A stretch of 64,000 nucleotides of DNA. It comes from Malania oleifera (lineage: Eukaryota; Streptophyta; Magnoliopsida; Santalales; Ximeniaceae). Below, one piece after another: positions 35,201-50,200 of this stretch. The position numbers and the translations under genes were made by a program. The stretch is taken from the NCBI RefSeq assembly GCF_029873635.1, contig NC_080420.1, positions 30,681,032-30,745,031 of the forward strand, in the 5' to 3' direction. Numbering within the stretch: the first letter of the stretch is position 1; each line of letters starts with the position of its first letter. The notes below the pieces were generated by a model, which ran no database searches, had not been told where the DNA came from, and worked only from the letters and a program-made list of their open reading frames with translations.

Positions 35201-38200
35201 GGCAATCAAAAAGTGATTTCCAATTGAAGGAAATTAAGAATTATAATAAAAAAATGACATTATATAGCGGACACATTGTTTCTCTACAAAACCCAACACG
35301 ACCGCTTTCTCTGCCTGCATCTCGCACCTGCAACTGAACCCAGACTCAGCCCTAGCACCCTCGCACTATTTACCTGCAGCACACACATGCTTTCTCTTCT
35401 TCAACAAAGATCTGCAATGAAAATTATTGTAAACAAATACAGAACACGGTATAGATCTGCATCTTCTTTAAATCCCAAACAATCCAATTGCAAAAAAAAT
35501 ACAGATATGCTTTATGTAGTGCTTTAAGAGGCAGTTGGATGGAAAAATGTTTTCTAGTGGTGAAATAGGGAGGCTCCAAGAGGGTCCGATGGGGGAGAGG
35601 GGAGCATCCACCAACTGTGAATTTTGTTAAGAGAGAAATACACATCTTCCTATTTAGATGTTTTCCCAAGCAATCTGGAGTCTAACCAGTTCCAGTTCAC
35701 TGAATTGATTCCTATTCAGAATTAACCTCTATTTAGAGGCAAATAAGTGAAAACAAAAAGCCCCGTAGATTGAATAACTTTTACTAGAAGTCTAGCTTTT
35801 ACTAAAAGTCACTTAGAACATTGTACATAGGTTTCTAGGATCAAAACATGTGAATCTATATGTTTTTAACAAGTTTGTCAATGAAAACAATGCATCCACG
35901 GATGCAGTATCCATTATCCTTCCACAACATTTGCTACAGGAATTAGGTCCTCTTATTGCCTCCAACCTGGGAATCAGCACATATGCCAGTCTTGAGCATT
36001 ATTATGGTTTATGGCACTGGACTCGAAGAATCAACAGCAGAATCTCTGAAATAAAAAACAAACCCTATTACCAGCTTAATCCTTGCGATCAAGACTCACT
36101 TATCTCGTCTCTCACCCCTTCCGGAACCTTCTCAATAGCTTCTGCTTGGTATTTTATCAGAGAAAATTTTCATGCTGCCACCAGGTGTCCCGCACTCTGG
36201 TTTAACTCCTACATTCCTTGCCATGTGTGTGCTTGTGGGTTGGCTGCCCTCAACAGATTGACAACCCTTACAGAATTCAAATTTGGAAAAGGATTGTTTC
36301 CTATACCTCTTTGTTATGCTCCAATTAATTTAAGACCAGAGACCACCTATTCTTAGACTGCCATGTCTACATCAATGTTACAGTGATGCTCAAAGTCTCT
36401 AGACTTCCTAAACAATGGCTGGGAGGAAATTGATTGAATCAGCCCCCTTGGGAAGAGCCCCTTCCATCTAATATCAGCAAGCTCTCCTGAAGCTACTTAC
36501 CTCTGGAGAGCAAGAAACAAAACCATTTTCAAGAACTCTATTATCAACCCTGAAGAAATCCAAAAAAGTATTTCATTTGACATAAAAGGAAATGGTCTGA
36601 TATTAGCAAATTTCATCCTTTTACTGGCTCAGTTTTCTGCTTACCCCTTCTACTCTTTTTTATTGTACTAATAAAGCCTTTCTTACATTGCCCCCCCCCC
36701 CCCCCCCCCAAAAAAAAAAAAATCAATCCACTATTGTCGCGTAATCAAAGAAAGTTATAGGCAGTTAATCTTGAGGCAAAAGAAGAGTGATCCAATTTGG
36801 GCCAAAAGAAGGTTAGAGTTGAATGGGCCTCATTTTCAGGCCCAAACTTCCAACCCATGGTCAAGGTAATCAGCCCAAGACAAGTTTCAGGATGGACTCA
36901 GGTAGGCAATTTTCCAGCCAACTATCACTTAGAGGAGGAACCAATGGCTTTTTCCTTATCACAGAACAGGGTACACACCACATCCATATTGCACAAAAGG
37001 GGAAACTAAACTTACACATTGCAGCACAGAGTGAATCATGTAGGACATTCCATCAAGGATCAGGAACAATTCAGTTAGTCTTAGGATTTCGGTTGATGCA
37101 CTTGTGTGTTTGATATGAGAGGGCAGCTGTCAGGATGAGAGCTTGATCAGGAAGTTGCCGTTGGCAACAGTTGGAGTGGGTGGGGGGGGGGGGGTGTTCA
37201 TAAAAGCCCATGAAGGGTGTATGGATGATATCCAAAGGAAAGTGGACGATGCAGGGGATAAACCTACCAATAAGTGCAGTAAATATGAGGTAATTTATGC
37301 ACCCAGGGTCGAAGCAACGTAATTCTGCTTGGACAGTGAAAAAAGTTCATAGAAATAATGCCGGAAGTACCCCATGTCACAATCTTCGAATATTAAGAAA
37401 GGAGATACAGATGTGAGCATAGCAAGGATGAGGAGAAGGAAAAAAGGGGTGATATATTAAATAATGATAGTGATGACGTTAACGATTTTTCAAATGAGGG
37501 CTGTTTGCTTTTTGGATGAGATTCAGGAACAATGTGGCTATGTCTCTGAATCATCTGATTTATTTGGGATGTATACCATAATTGCCACCACCTCCGATGG
37601 AAGGTTTAGAGGGCATTTCAATATCTGAGGATGGGCTGGTAACGAGCAGAAGTGCCAGGATGGGATATTGCCCACCGCTTGTAGATAAGATTAATTGGAA
37701 GGGGTTAGAAGCTCAACATTGACGGACAAGATGGCCCTGCAGCTATGTGGTTCTGGAGGTAATTGGAAGGAGTTGGAAGCTCAACAACGTCGGATGAGAT
37801 GGGTTTGCGGCTATGTGGTTCTATTTGCTTGAATGGGGTTAAAGGAAGTTGAAGAAGGGACAGCGTGAAATAGAAATTCTGAAGTGCTCGGTTAACTACT
37901 ATTGAAAGGGTTTTAAAGAGGAGGTTTCTGAGTTGAATTGTTAGGTTTTATTGTTTATATATTCTTGTTATTTTCTTGTCATATTTTCTCTAAAGGATTG
38001 TTTGTCCTCTTTTAGGTTGCAGTTTCTTTTTACTCTCCTAATATACTGAATTACCAACAAAAAAAAACACATCCGCTATGGCCACAGTTGTTTTTTTTTT
38101 TCCTAGATAATATTAAGAGAAAAAAAATAATAATACAAGCAAGAGAGAACAATGTCACAACGTCCCGGAGGGCCAACCCCACAAAACTAGTGGGATCGAA

Positions 38201-41200
38201 ATTCCAAATCGCCTCAACTGAGTGGCGAACTCGATATGATATGATATGAAGCCAAGTGTAATATATTCGACTGAGAAATGAGTTTCTTTATGTATATAAA
38301 AAAAAAATGGAGTCACTACTAATCTATTTATTCTAGGTGCGGTTAGAACACCTATTAACATACTACTAGTTCATTGGTTACCTAGGTCCAAGGAAGCCGG
38401 TAGTCAATGGTTTGCATCACCAGGTTTGGATTCAGAAGTACGAATATGCAAAGATGAGATGGGTCTGCAGCTATGTGGTTCTGGAGGTAATTGGAAGGAG
38501 TTGGAAGCTCAACATTGTCGGATGAGATGGGTTTGCGGTGGTTCTATTTGCTTGAATGGTGTTAAAGGAAATTGAAGAAGGGACAGCGTGAATTAGAAAT
38601 TATGAAGTACTCGGTTAACTACTATTGAAATGGTTTAAAGAGGAGGTTTCTGAGTTGAATTGTTAGGTTTTGTTGTTTATATATTCTTGTTATTTTCTTG
38701 TCACATTTTCTCTAGAGGATTGTTTTTCCCCTTTTAGGTTGTAGTTTCTTTTTGCTCTCCTAATATACTGAATTACCAACAAATAAAAAAAACACATCCG
38801 CTATGGCCACAATTGCTTCTTTTTTTTTCCTAGATAATAAAATAATATATATTAAGAGAAAAAAAATAATACAAGCAAGAGAGAACAATGTCGCAAAGGG
38901 CCAACCCCACGAAACTAGTGGGATCGAAATTCCATATCGCCTCAACCGAGTGGCGAACTCGATATGATATGATATGAAGCCAAGTGTAATATATTCGACT
39001 GAGAAATGAGTTTCTTCATAAAAATAAAAATAAAAACAATGGAGTCGCCACTAATCTATTTATTCTAGGTGCGGTTAGAACACCTATTAACATACTACTA
39101 GTTCATTGGTCACCTAGGTCCAAGGAAGTCAGTAGTCAATGGTTTGCATCATCAGGTTTGGATTCGGAAGTACGAATATGCAAAGAGAAGGTATCAGCAC
39201 CCCTTTGCACCCGTCCTGCAAACGGTATCTGATTAGCCTAAAGATTACTTTCAAAATTGACCAATCAAGACTTCAATTCTTTTGCTTATTTATTTACCTG
39301 ACCTTTAAATATTGGTTAGCCCTACGAAGGAAAGAGATTATCCTCACCTTACGACTCCTATAAGTGTGCTAAGAACACAACTCTCGATTATCCTTTCAAA
39401 GATTATTACTTAAAATTTTCCTTTATTTTTATAGTGCTTATGACCTGACCTTTAGATGCCAAGAGGATTTGCATAAGACAAAAACCTCCTGCCTTCAAAC
39501 AGGCATGCAGAGACATAGTCTTTGAGGTTTAAAGGGAAATTTTTTAAAGTTTTCATTCAATAGCACATCGTATATGCAAGGAAAATAATACAATTAAGCA
39601 TATTCACCACATGCAACTAAAGTCACAACTCGTGCAAAAATCACCTACAAGGTGTGCACCATAATTCAAAGATTATAAAAGAACCACCAAAGACAAGGTG
39701 ATTCGATTAGAATCTCTACTCTTTAGGAGATAATTTAGGATCAAAGAACCCTGCTTTTTTTTTAAATATTTCTCATAGGGGTGTTGCACACATGCACACA
39801 AGCATGCAGGCACATGCACGCATAAAAGGAAGAGACAAAGTATGCACTCTTGCATTAAACAGGGCACGCAATAAGAAAACACATAAGAGAAACTATTGGA
39901 AAACAATCAAAACAGAGACAAAAGGGTCCCAAAATTTTTGTAAGAATTTTTCCCTAATTTTTTAGAATTTATTTTGGCATTTTTCAAGATTTTAAAATAT
40001 TTTTCTCCATTTTTCTTTATTTTTGGGATTGTCATTTTTTTTTTGTGACTAAAAGAATTTTTATTTATTTTTTATTTTTTATTTTTTATTTTGCTATTTT
40101 CCCCAACTTTTTTGAATAAATTAAAAATAAATTACTATTAATTTTTAAAAAAATGGGGCGGTCCAAGAAGCTAAACCAAGTCAAATCGGTTCAATCAACT
40201 TGAACCAAGTCAGCGGGTCAGGGCCAAGTTGACCTGAGTCAAATAGTTGACCCAGTTCAAGGGAAAAATAGGCAGTAAAACTCGAGGGCTACCACGTGCC
40301 AGCCGTCTGTGGTGACGTGGTAAAAGATGGTAGCTCCGATTTTTTTTTCTTTGAAAATCATAGGGGACACGTGGCAAGGTGTCACGAGCTAAGCTTGTTC
40401 AGGGCATTATGCTTGCCTGTGACCGCTTATCTCATGTGCTTGGGATGGGTTTCCATCATGTAAATACTAGTGTAGGGTTATTTTCTGCTAGTAGTGTCTT
40501 TGTATGCCAAATAAGGCAGTATGACTCCTCGGTCACTTTGATGTTTCCTAGTGCTAGAGTGGGAATGGCCTAGAAAGCTCTTTAGGGGAGGGTGAGTGTT
40601 CATCAGTCATTGTAAAACTCACTAACTATTGTCAACGTGTTTAGCCTACTTGCCTCCCTTACTAAACACTTGATGTCAACGGAGGTGTTGTTAATGAATT
40701 ACGTTTGCTTCAATGTATACTGCTTGCTTGCCACGGCTTTCATGAATTGATTGTTGTTTCTGCCGCCATTTGATTGAATGCTAATGAAAGTGTTTCGTGG
40801 ATGAATGTTGGTAAACGATAAGCTGGCTAGTTAAATAAAAGTGCTTAGTTAGCGCAGCACGACGCTTCATAAGGGTGTGAAAATAGTCGGACAGTGACAC
40901 TTGGTATCAGAGCCCAAGGGTGAGTTACTACGTGAATTCGATTGCCTTCGTTGTGGGATTTGGAAAGCTTTGGCAAGTGACCATGGCACCAAACAATGCT
41001 GAGAGGATCAGCATGCTGGAAGCACAGGTTGAGACAACAACCAATACTATGGCTACGGAGGTGGCCCAGATGAGAGAACTTGTTGATGAAGTGATGGGAT
41101 CACAAAAACATCAAGCAGGTTTGATAGGCGACATGTCAGAGGACTTTCGCCATACAGTTGAAACTTTGCAGTCGCGGATGGCTGATTTGGATGCAAAGGT

Positions 41201-44200
41201 GAATCTGATGGTTCTTGCTATAGGGAACTCCAACACTCCGAGAGTTAGCAAGACGAAGGTACTAGAACCCAGGACGTATGGGGGTGCCCGAGATGCCAAG
41301 GAGTTAGAGAACTTCTTGTTTGATGTGGAGCAGTACTTTCGAGCTGTGAGGATGACCTCAAAACAGGCAAAGGTGAATACTGCGACCATGTACTTGGTTG
41401 GTGATGCCAAACTATGGTGGCGTACCAAGTACCAAGAGATTGAAACTGGACGCTGTGTAATCGATAGTTGGGCAGACTTGAAAAGAGAGCTCAAGGCCCA
41501 ATTCTTTCCTAAGAATGTTGAGTATAATGCAAGGAAAAAAACTGAGAGATCTCAAGCATACGGGGTCAATCAGGGAATATGTGAAACAATTTTTTGCTTT
41601 GATGTTGCATATTCGAGATATGTCGGAGAAGGACAAGTTGTTCTATTTTCTAAAAGGGATGAAACCGTAGGCAAAAACTGAACTTCATAAGCAAAGAGTT
41701 CAAGACTTATCAATTGCACAAGCTACTGCAGAACGCTTGACTGACTATGCTGGTGAGGATACCGCTTTGTCCAAACGGTTTGGTGGAGAGGGAAACAGTG
41801 GAAAGTCTTTCAAGAAAGGCAAACCCAAGAGTGGGGGAGCTAACTCTAAATCATCAACCTCAAAGGAAGCTTCGTCGTCTCAAGGGTTCAATACACCTAA
41901 TGGAAAGGGGAAGAGTAAAATTTCGTGCTACTTGTGTGGTGGACCTCATAGAGTAAGTGAGTGTCAACACAAGGGATTACTCAATGCCTTACAAGCTTCC
42001 ACATCGGGAAAAGAGTTGGAAAGCGAGGAGAAAGAGAATAATGCCCCAAGGGTGGGTTCAGTGCGGCTGGTGAGCACATTGGAAAAGCAGGCAAAAATAC
42101 TAAAAGTTACACGAGCAAAAGGGTTAATGTTTGTGGACTTGAGGATCAATGGTAAGAGTACCCGCGCTATGGTGGATGCGGGGGCTACTCATAATTTTGT
42201 TTCGCAGTTGGAAGCATGGAGATTCAACTTATCCTTAGAGAAGGATATAGGACGCATGAAAGCGGTTAACTCTGTAGCCCAGCCTACTCTGGGAGTAGTC
42301 AAGCAAGTGACTGCGAAGCTTGGACAGTGGGAAAGTCATGCGAACTTCACAGCGATGCCATTGGATGACTTTCCAGACATTTTAGGAATGAAGTTCCTAT
42401 GGGGGACGAGGGTAGTGCAGATGCCTTCGGCTGGTTCCTTGTGTCTGATGGAAGATCACTCGTGCATGGTGCAAGTCGTTGCAACGAAAGGAGACAACGG
42501 GAAGTCCCTTTCAGCCATACAACTCAATGAGGGATTGGGTCAGGGTGAGCAAACACATCTAGCCACAGTGGTGGTAGAAAAAGAAGTAGGCCAAGAGCTG
42601 GAGCCTACGACCATCCAAGCGGTGTTGGATGAGTACAAGGAGGTGTTGCCGGATAAGCTGCCTCACAATTTGCCTTCATGACGGACTGTGGAGCATGAGA
42701 TCGAGTTGTTATCAGGAGTGAAACCACCTGCTAAAGGGCCATGTCAGATTGTGCCTCCAGAGATAGTAGAGTTGGGAAAACAGCTTGATGAATTGGAAGC
42801 GGAATGTGTTCGCCCTTCCAAAACACCATTGGGAGCATCGGTGTTGTTTCAGAGGAAACATGAAGGACATCTACGAAAGGTGTTCGACAGGCTGAGGGGA
42901 AACAATCTGGATGTGAAGAAAGAGAAGTGCTCTTTCGCTCAGTGGAGCAACAAATTCCTTGATCAAGTGGTTGAACAAGGTCGTATTCGGAGGGATATGG
43001 AGAAGGTAAGGATGATTCAAGAATGGAAGATCCCCACGAAAGTGAAGGAGTTACATTCCTTTCTTGGCCTTACTAGATATTGTCAGAAGTTCATTGAGGG
43101 GCATTCGCGGAGAATGACTCCAATGACAGGACAATTAGGGAGGTATTGTTGGCCGCACACGCGGGATGATGTGGTTGATTATACCAAAATTTGTCTCACT
43201 TTCCAACAAGACAAGGGGGAGCGGAAGAAGTATGGTACTTTCATGGCCGCACCAAGGTACTGTTCGGCAGAGGAGACGACACAATTGTTCCTTGTAACCA
43301 TTGTGAAACATTAGGGTGTTCCCCAAGTTATTATTTGTGACCGAGACTTAATGTTCACTGACAACTTCTTGACAGAATTTTTCAGGATATTCAGGTCACA
43401 TATTGACATCTCTTCAAGTTCTCACCGACAGACAAACGAACAGATGAAGAGATTTAGAGAGCTGTTAGATGAGTACTTGTGCCATTTTGTCAATGACAAC
43501 CAGAAGAATGGCGTGCAACTACTTGATGTGGCTCCGTTCTGTGACAATGCCCAAAGGAGCTCAACAACCAACAAGAGCACTTTTGAACTTGTTACAGGCC
43601 AACTGCCGCTATTACCTCACACAGTGGGCGAGCCGTACAAACGAAAGAGTCCCAAGGCGTACATCTTCACCAGAGGATGGAGACAAAATGCAAAGTTTGC
43701 CCGAGCCTATCTGGAGAAAGCTTCTAAGAAGATGAAGAAGTGGGCAGATAAGGGGAGAAGATCGCAGTTTCATGTCAGCTACCTCAAGCTGTTCAACGCC
43801 AACACCAATGACTTGAGCAGAAGTCAATTCAACAGAACAAAGTTGAAGACAGTGCAACCTGACAGACGTGAAGTTGAAGAGATCCTTGCAGACATAAAGT
43901 TCATATCCTCAAGGAAAAAGCAACAGAAGTTCCTAGTGAAGTGGAAATGCCTTGATAGCAAAGAAATCAACTGGATTTCTGTGGAAGATAATCAACCGTT
44001 CGTGGACAAACTTGAATTGTACCTAATGCCAAAGTCTACGAGGACGTCAACCACATAAGTGGTGGAGAATGTCACGAGCTAAGCTTGTTCAGGGCATTAT
44101 GCTTGCTTGTGACCGCTTATCTCGTGTGCTTGGGATGAGTTTCCATCATGTAAATACTAGTGTAGCGTTATTTTTTGCTAGTAGTGTTTTTGTATGCCAA

Positions 44201-47200
44201 TGAAGGCAGTATGACTCCTCGGTCACTTTGATGTTTCCTAGTGCTAGAGTGGGAATGGCCTAAAAAAGCTCTTTAGGGGAGGGTAAGTGTTCATCAGTCA
44301 TTATAAAACTCACTAGCTATTGTCAACGTGTTTAGCCTACTTGCCTCCCTCGTTGAACACTTGATGTCAACGGAGGCGTTGTTAATGAATTACGTTTGCT
44401 TCAATGTTTTGCTTGCTTGTCACGGCTTTCATGAATTGATTACTATTTCCGCTGCCATTTGATTGAATGTTAATGAAAGTGTTTCGTGCATGAATGTTGG
44501 TAAACGATAGGTTGGCTAGTTAAACAAGAGTGCTTTAGCTAGCGCCGCATGACCCTTCACAAGAGTGTGAAAATAGTCAGACTGTGACACAAGTTGATGC
44601 CATGATGACGTCACCTACCACGTGGCAGCACGACATTGGCTTGGATGAAAGGGGAGGATTTCTTAAGTGGCAACGATCCAGCCGTCTAGAGAAAACACAA
44701 AAAGGGCGGCTAGGATTGCGCTATCGCCTTCCAAACATGTAGTCTTGGTTATGCCATGTGTCACAATCCGAATGCCGCTGCCCAAGGCAGAGCTAGGGTA
44801 AGTCTCTCTCATCTTTGTCTCTCTTTCTTCTCTAACTCTCTCTCTTCTCATCTCTCTTCACTCACTCTGTCTCTTCTCTCCATCTCTCTTCTTTGATCCC
44901 TTCTCTCCAACTCTCTCTTTCTCTCTCATCTCTTTAACTCTCACTTTCTCTCTCATCTCTTTGCAGATCTAAAGAACTCGATGCTCTTTGCCCTTCTATC
45001 TATTCAAGCCTCACAAAGGTAAAACACCCTCCCCTCAAATTTGAATTTTTTTATTTTTTATATTTTTTTGTTCTTGTTTGATTTTTCTTGGGCTTTCTCG
45101 CGGTTTCCAACAAGACAAACAAGATTGGGGTTTGGTTGACTAACTTGAGGTCAAACTCAAGTTGGGTTAGGGCTAGGTCTAGGGTTTTTGTTTGGTTAGG
45201 TCAAGCCTTGGGTCAAAATTGGGTTTGGTTTAGGCATATGGGCCGAGGATTTAATTAGGTTAAGGCTTGGGCTTTGATTGGCTTTTGGGTTGGGGCCTAG
45301 GATAATTAGGCTAGGTAGTTGGAGTTAGGATTGGGCTAGGTTTGGTTTAAATGGGCCGAGGGACCTTGGATTTAGTGAGCTTTGGGTTTAAATTTAAATG
45401 GGATTGTGTTAGGGTCCAAGTTAGGTTAGGAAGGTCATTTGACCCAGATCAAAGTTGATCTAGGTCAGTGTTGTAATATGTGGCTCATATGATTGAGTAG
45501 AAGGCATGTACAAAGAGAAAACATGAAGAAAATAGGAATGCTTACTTGCAGGCGGAAACCGATGACGGTTTGGTCCAGTTTAGTGAAACAGTCGACGGTT
45601 CTGAACTTGTTGCTTTGATTGTTTGCTCTCGATATTTAACCATCGACGGTATCTCTGCAAACCATCGACAGTTTCGCTCAAGAACTCGGCGTTTGTTTTC
45701 AAATTTTGAATTTGGACATTGGAAAGGTTGGGTTTTGGAGGGAAAGCCTCCAAGAAACTTATATATACATGATTTATGTTATAACTATGTAATGTTCATG
45801 TCTTTTGGACACAAAATAGTGAAAATACATTGCCGATTGCTTCCGTGGAAGTAAGAATTGCCGAACTACGTAATTCTTTGTATCATTGACACATTGTTAT
45901 TGCTTTCATTATAATTTGCTGTAAGAAAAATATGAGGAAATGCTGTAGAACAGAAATTTGCTTCAAGGCACGTTACAATGTCGTTTTCCATGAAACGTTA
46001 TTTGCCCCCACTAGATTGGTGTGTATTGGGTCAGCAAATACGTTTCCAAGATACAATGAAGTCCAGAATATGATCTAATATCAGTTTGCATTATACACAA
46101 ATGAAAACTAATCACAAACACCTTTAGAGTAATCTGAATAAATTTTCTGGAATTCTATCTTTGCAGAAAATAGAATCCAAATTTGAAAAAGATATAATTT
46201 GTGGAAGGTTTATGCAAGAAAGAGAATGAGAGAATGATGATTTTTCTTGTGTATTTCATGGAGTTAACCCTGTCTATTTATAGACAAAATTATGCCTTTT
46301 TCGAAAGGTTGTATCTGTTCAAATCAAGAAGCAGATTCTACCTGGTCGCACCCCTGGTCGAGACTCTCGGGATTTCAAGTTCAGTCAATGGTATCGTTGA
46401 CCAGGTCACACCTGGTCTCCTGGTCGCACCATTTGGTCGCGCCACTTAATCTTTATAAATATGAGATTAATTTTTAACCATCTGATCATGATCAACGGTC
46501 ACGATCTTACAACGATGCAAGCGTGCAAAGTGTCAAGTGCTTGTGCACTAACTAAATGCGCCACTAGCGCCCTACACCCCACGCCACGTGCACGCGCGTG
46601 TGCGGACGATGCGCGCACTAGAGTACACACTAGAACTTTCTCTTAACCAATTTTAAGAGATTATTCCACCTTGTCATTTATTAATGACCTTTCCTTTTCC
46701 ACTTTTTCCAAAGTGGGACAAACACACATAACATTAAATGCTTTAGAAAATTCATCAAAGGAAGACTTTGAAAAACCCCATAAAATCGTATATTTTAGAA
46801 AATATTTCAACATTCCCCCACCATTTTCAAAATATAGATGAAAAACAATTTATTCAAATAAGAGATAATTTATGCATAAATGAAGGTATTTTAGAACTTG
46901 AACCTTCATTTAGTGAATACATATCAAAGTTAATCAGGATTACATAGTAGACGAACTTTGAACTAGCAATCCTCTTTTGATTAACCGAATACATATCACA
47001 CAAATTATCAGATCTTTGGGTGTTACCAAAAGCCTACGCGTGGATTGGCCTCGTGTCTATATCCTAGTTTGATGAGTGCTTTAGAGATAAATCCATTCCT
47101 CATAGGAAGCGGCACCACTTCCGACACTCATATAGGTAGGTTTATCAAAGGTACCCCTGTAACTAAAGTACCTCACAGAACCTGTTATAAACCTAGTAAA

Positions 47201-50200
47201 AGCTTAAGCTCAACCTTCACCTTTTTAACATTACAGGTACAAAACACTATTTTCCTTGGGATGGATTATGTGACACACATACATTTTAGTGCTTTTAGTG
47301 ACTACATATGATGTACCATGTCTCTTGTAAGTCCTTTTGTTAATGGGTCAGCCAAATTTTGGCTTGATCTCACAAAAACTATGGTAATTACCCCATCAGT
47401 AATTAATTGCCTCACATAGCTATGTCTTAGGCCAATATGTCTGGATTTACCATTATATATATTACTATATGCCCGTGACAAAGTTGCCTCACTGTCACAA
47501 TGCAAAGATATAGGAGGCATAGGCTTTGGCCAAATTGGAATTTCTAATAGCAAATTCCTAAGCCAGTCTGCCTCTTTGCTACAAGAAGCTCAAACCGCAA
47601 ATTTTGATACCATAATGGAGTTTGTTATAAGCCTTCGCTTCTTAGCTCCTCCACCAAGGGTGAATATCCACCCACTGGTTGATGTATGATCATTATGATC
47701 AATGATCCAACTGGCATCTGTGAATCCTTCCAAAACAGTAGGATATCATTCATAATGTATGTCATAATCCATAGTATTCTTCAAATACCTTAACACTCTA
47801 TATATAGCAGGCCAATGAATATCACTAGGATTACTAGTATATCTACTAAGTTCACCTATAGCAAATGCAATATGAGGTCTAGTAGAAGTCATAGCATACA
47901 TCAAGCAACCAATAACTCTAGCATATTCTAACTGATTTATTGTTCTACCGGTGTTAGGATATAATTTCAAATTTGCATCAAAAGGTGTGCTAACAGGTTT
48001 GCAGACATAATGATTAAACTTTTTCAGTTTCTTTTCAATATAGTGTGATTGGGTGAGAATCAATTTATCATTGTTTCTAATAATTCTAATACCCAGAATC
48101 ATATCTGCATTACCCATATCTTTCATATCAAAATTAGATGACAACAATTTCTTAGCACTTTCAATACTTTCAATATCAGCACCAAAAATTAACATTTCAT
48201 CAACATATAAGTAAATAATTACACCTTTATTTCTATTGAACTTACTATATACACATATATTAGATTCATGTATTCTAAAGCCATTAGAAAGAATAACTTG
48301 GTCAAATTTTTCATGCCACTGTTTTGGGACTTGTTTAAGTCCATAAAGAGACTTAACCAATTTACATACTTTAGATTCATTTCCTGGCATAATAAAGCCT
48401 TCAAGTTGCTCCATGTAGATTTCTTCATCCAATTTTCCATTCAAGAATGCAGTTTTTACACCCATTAGATGGATTCCGTACTTGTAGATGGAAGCTAAGG
48501 CAAGCAAGACTCTTATAGTTGCAATCCTAGCAACTGGAGCATAAGTATCAAAGTATTCTATGCCTTCCTTTTGTGTAAAGCCTTTAGCTACTAACCTTGC
48601 TTTGAATTTGTCAATTGTTCCATCTACCTTCATTTTCTTTTTGAAGATCCATTTACAACCTATTGGTTTTGAACCAAGAGGTAAATCGGCCAATTTCCAA
48701 GTTTTATTACCCATGATAGAATCCATTTCATCATTTATAGCTTTTTTCCAAAATGTAGAATCTGGAGACTTCATTGCCTCTTCATAAGTAAGAGGATCTG
48801 ATTCCACACTTGGTGAAATTATAGTTTTTCTAGAGTGTGATTCTCCAGTACCTTCTACTAGGTAGATTATGAAGTCTGATCCAAAAGACTTTGTTGTTCT
48901 CCTCCTCTTGCTCCTCCTAGGTTCAAAAGGTTCACCACTAGTACAAAGTGGTTTCAAAGTCTCCACTGATTTAATTTGATCACTAACCTTTTGTATGGAA
49001 GTGAACTTATTTTCAAAGAATTATGCATCTCTGGATTCTATTACTGAATCAACTCCTATAGAATCATTTGGTTAAATTACCAAAAATCTATAAGCTTTGC
49101 TATGTTCAGCATAGCCAAGGAATACACATTCTATTCCTCGCTCACCTAATTTCCTTATCTTAGGTTCAGGAAGCCTTACAATTGCTCTACAACCCTAAAT
49201 CTTACGATATTTTAAATTAGACTTTCTTTTCTTCCATAACTCAAATGGAGAAGTCTTAGTCCTTTTAAAAGGAACTCAGTTTAATATATGATAGGCAGTT
49301 AGTAAGACTTCACCCCAAATCCCCAATAACCATGACTTAGTCTTGAAGTTGACATCATAACATTGACCATTTCAACTAATGTTCGGTTTTTCCTTTCTAC
49401 CACTCCATTTTGTTGTGGAGTATATGCTGCAAAAGTTTCATGTATCACACCTATTGATTCACAATAGGCGGGGAAGTGATATTCACCTCCTCTATCTGAT
49501 CTAAGACACTTTATCTTAGTGTCACATTGGTTTTCAACTTCTGCCTTATAAACCTTAAATTTATCAATTACTTCATCTTTAGTATGCAGAAGATAAACAT
49601 AACAAAATCTAGAAAAATCATCTACAAATGTTACAAAATATTTTTTGCCTCCTAAGGTAGGTGTACCATGCAAGTCGCATACATCATTATGCACTAATTA
49701 AGTAAAGAAGAAATTCTAGTAGTTTTGTTAGGAAACGGTTTTCTAGTTATTTTGGTTTTAATACATACACTGCACTTATCATCCATGTCATTTACATATC
49801 TAGGAATTAATTCCATATTAGCCATATCATGCAATTTTGAAATATTGATGTCCTAACCGATTATGCCATAAAGAAAGTGAATCAACAATATAAACAGAAA
49901 TATTCACTTTATTGATATTAAGCTTAAACATACCCTCATACATATAGCCTTTTCCCACAAAGACTCCACCCTTGGAGAGTACAAATTTGTCAGATTTAAA
50001 CACTAACTTAAAGCCAAACTTATTAAGTAGGCTTCCAGAAACTAGATTCTTCCTAATTTCTGGTACATGGTATACATTAGTGAGAGTCAAACTTTTTCCA
50101 GAAGTAATTCAAAAGTGACATCTCGTTTGCCTTTGACTACAACAGTGGACAAATTTCACATGTAGAGAACATTGCCATCTTCCACCGGTTCATACATTGA

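Larger units (their letters stand above)
40380..44589 (+). mobile_element. Ty3/gypsy chromovirus, internally deleted, 4.2 kb
   Basis: Two 520-bp LTRs (40380-40899 and 44070-44589) differ at about 43 positions by hand count, roughly 92% identity. Flanking words are CAAGG (40375-40379) and CAAGT (44590-44594). An initiator-Met primer site TGGTATCAGAGCC lies at 40902-40914. Gag, protease, RT remnants, integrase remnants and a terminal chromodomain follow in chromovirus order. The RT core, RNase H and much of integrase are deleted. It sits inside the Tat LTR. Confidence 0.94.

Noticed and set aside
38153..38458. Apparent LTR end at 38153 flanked by AACAA
   Set aside because: It is the duplicated copy of the true border at 38889, made by the 730-bp tandem duplication.
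41111..41494. 127-codon minus frame
   Set aside because: Antisense shadow of the chromovirus gag.
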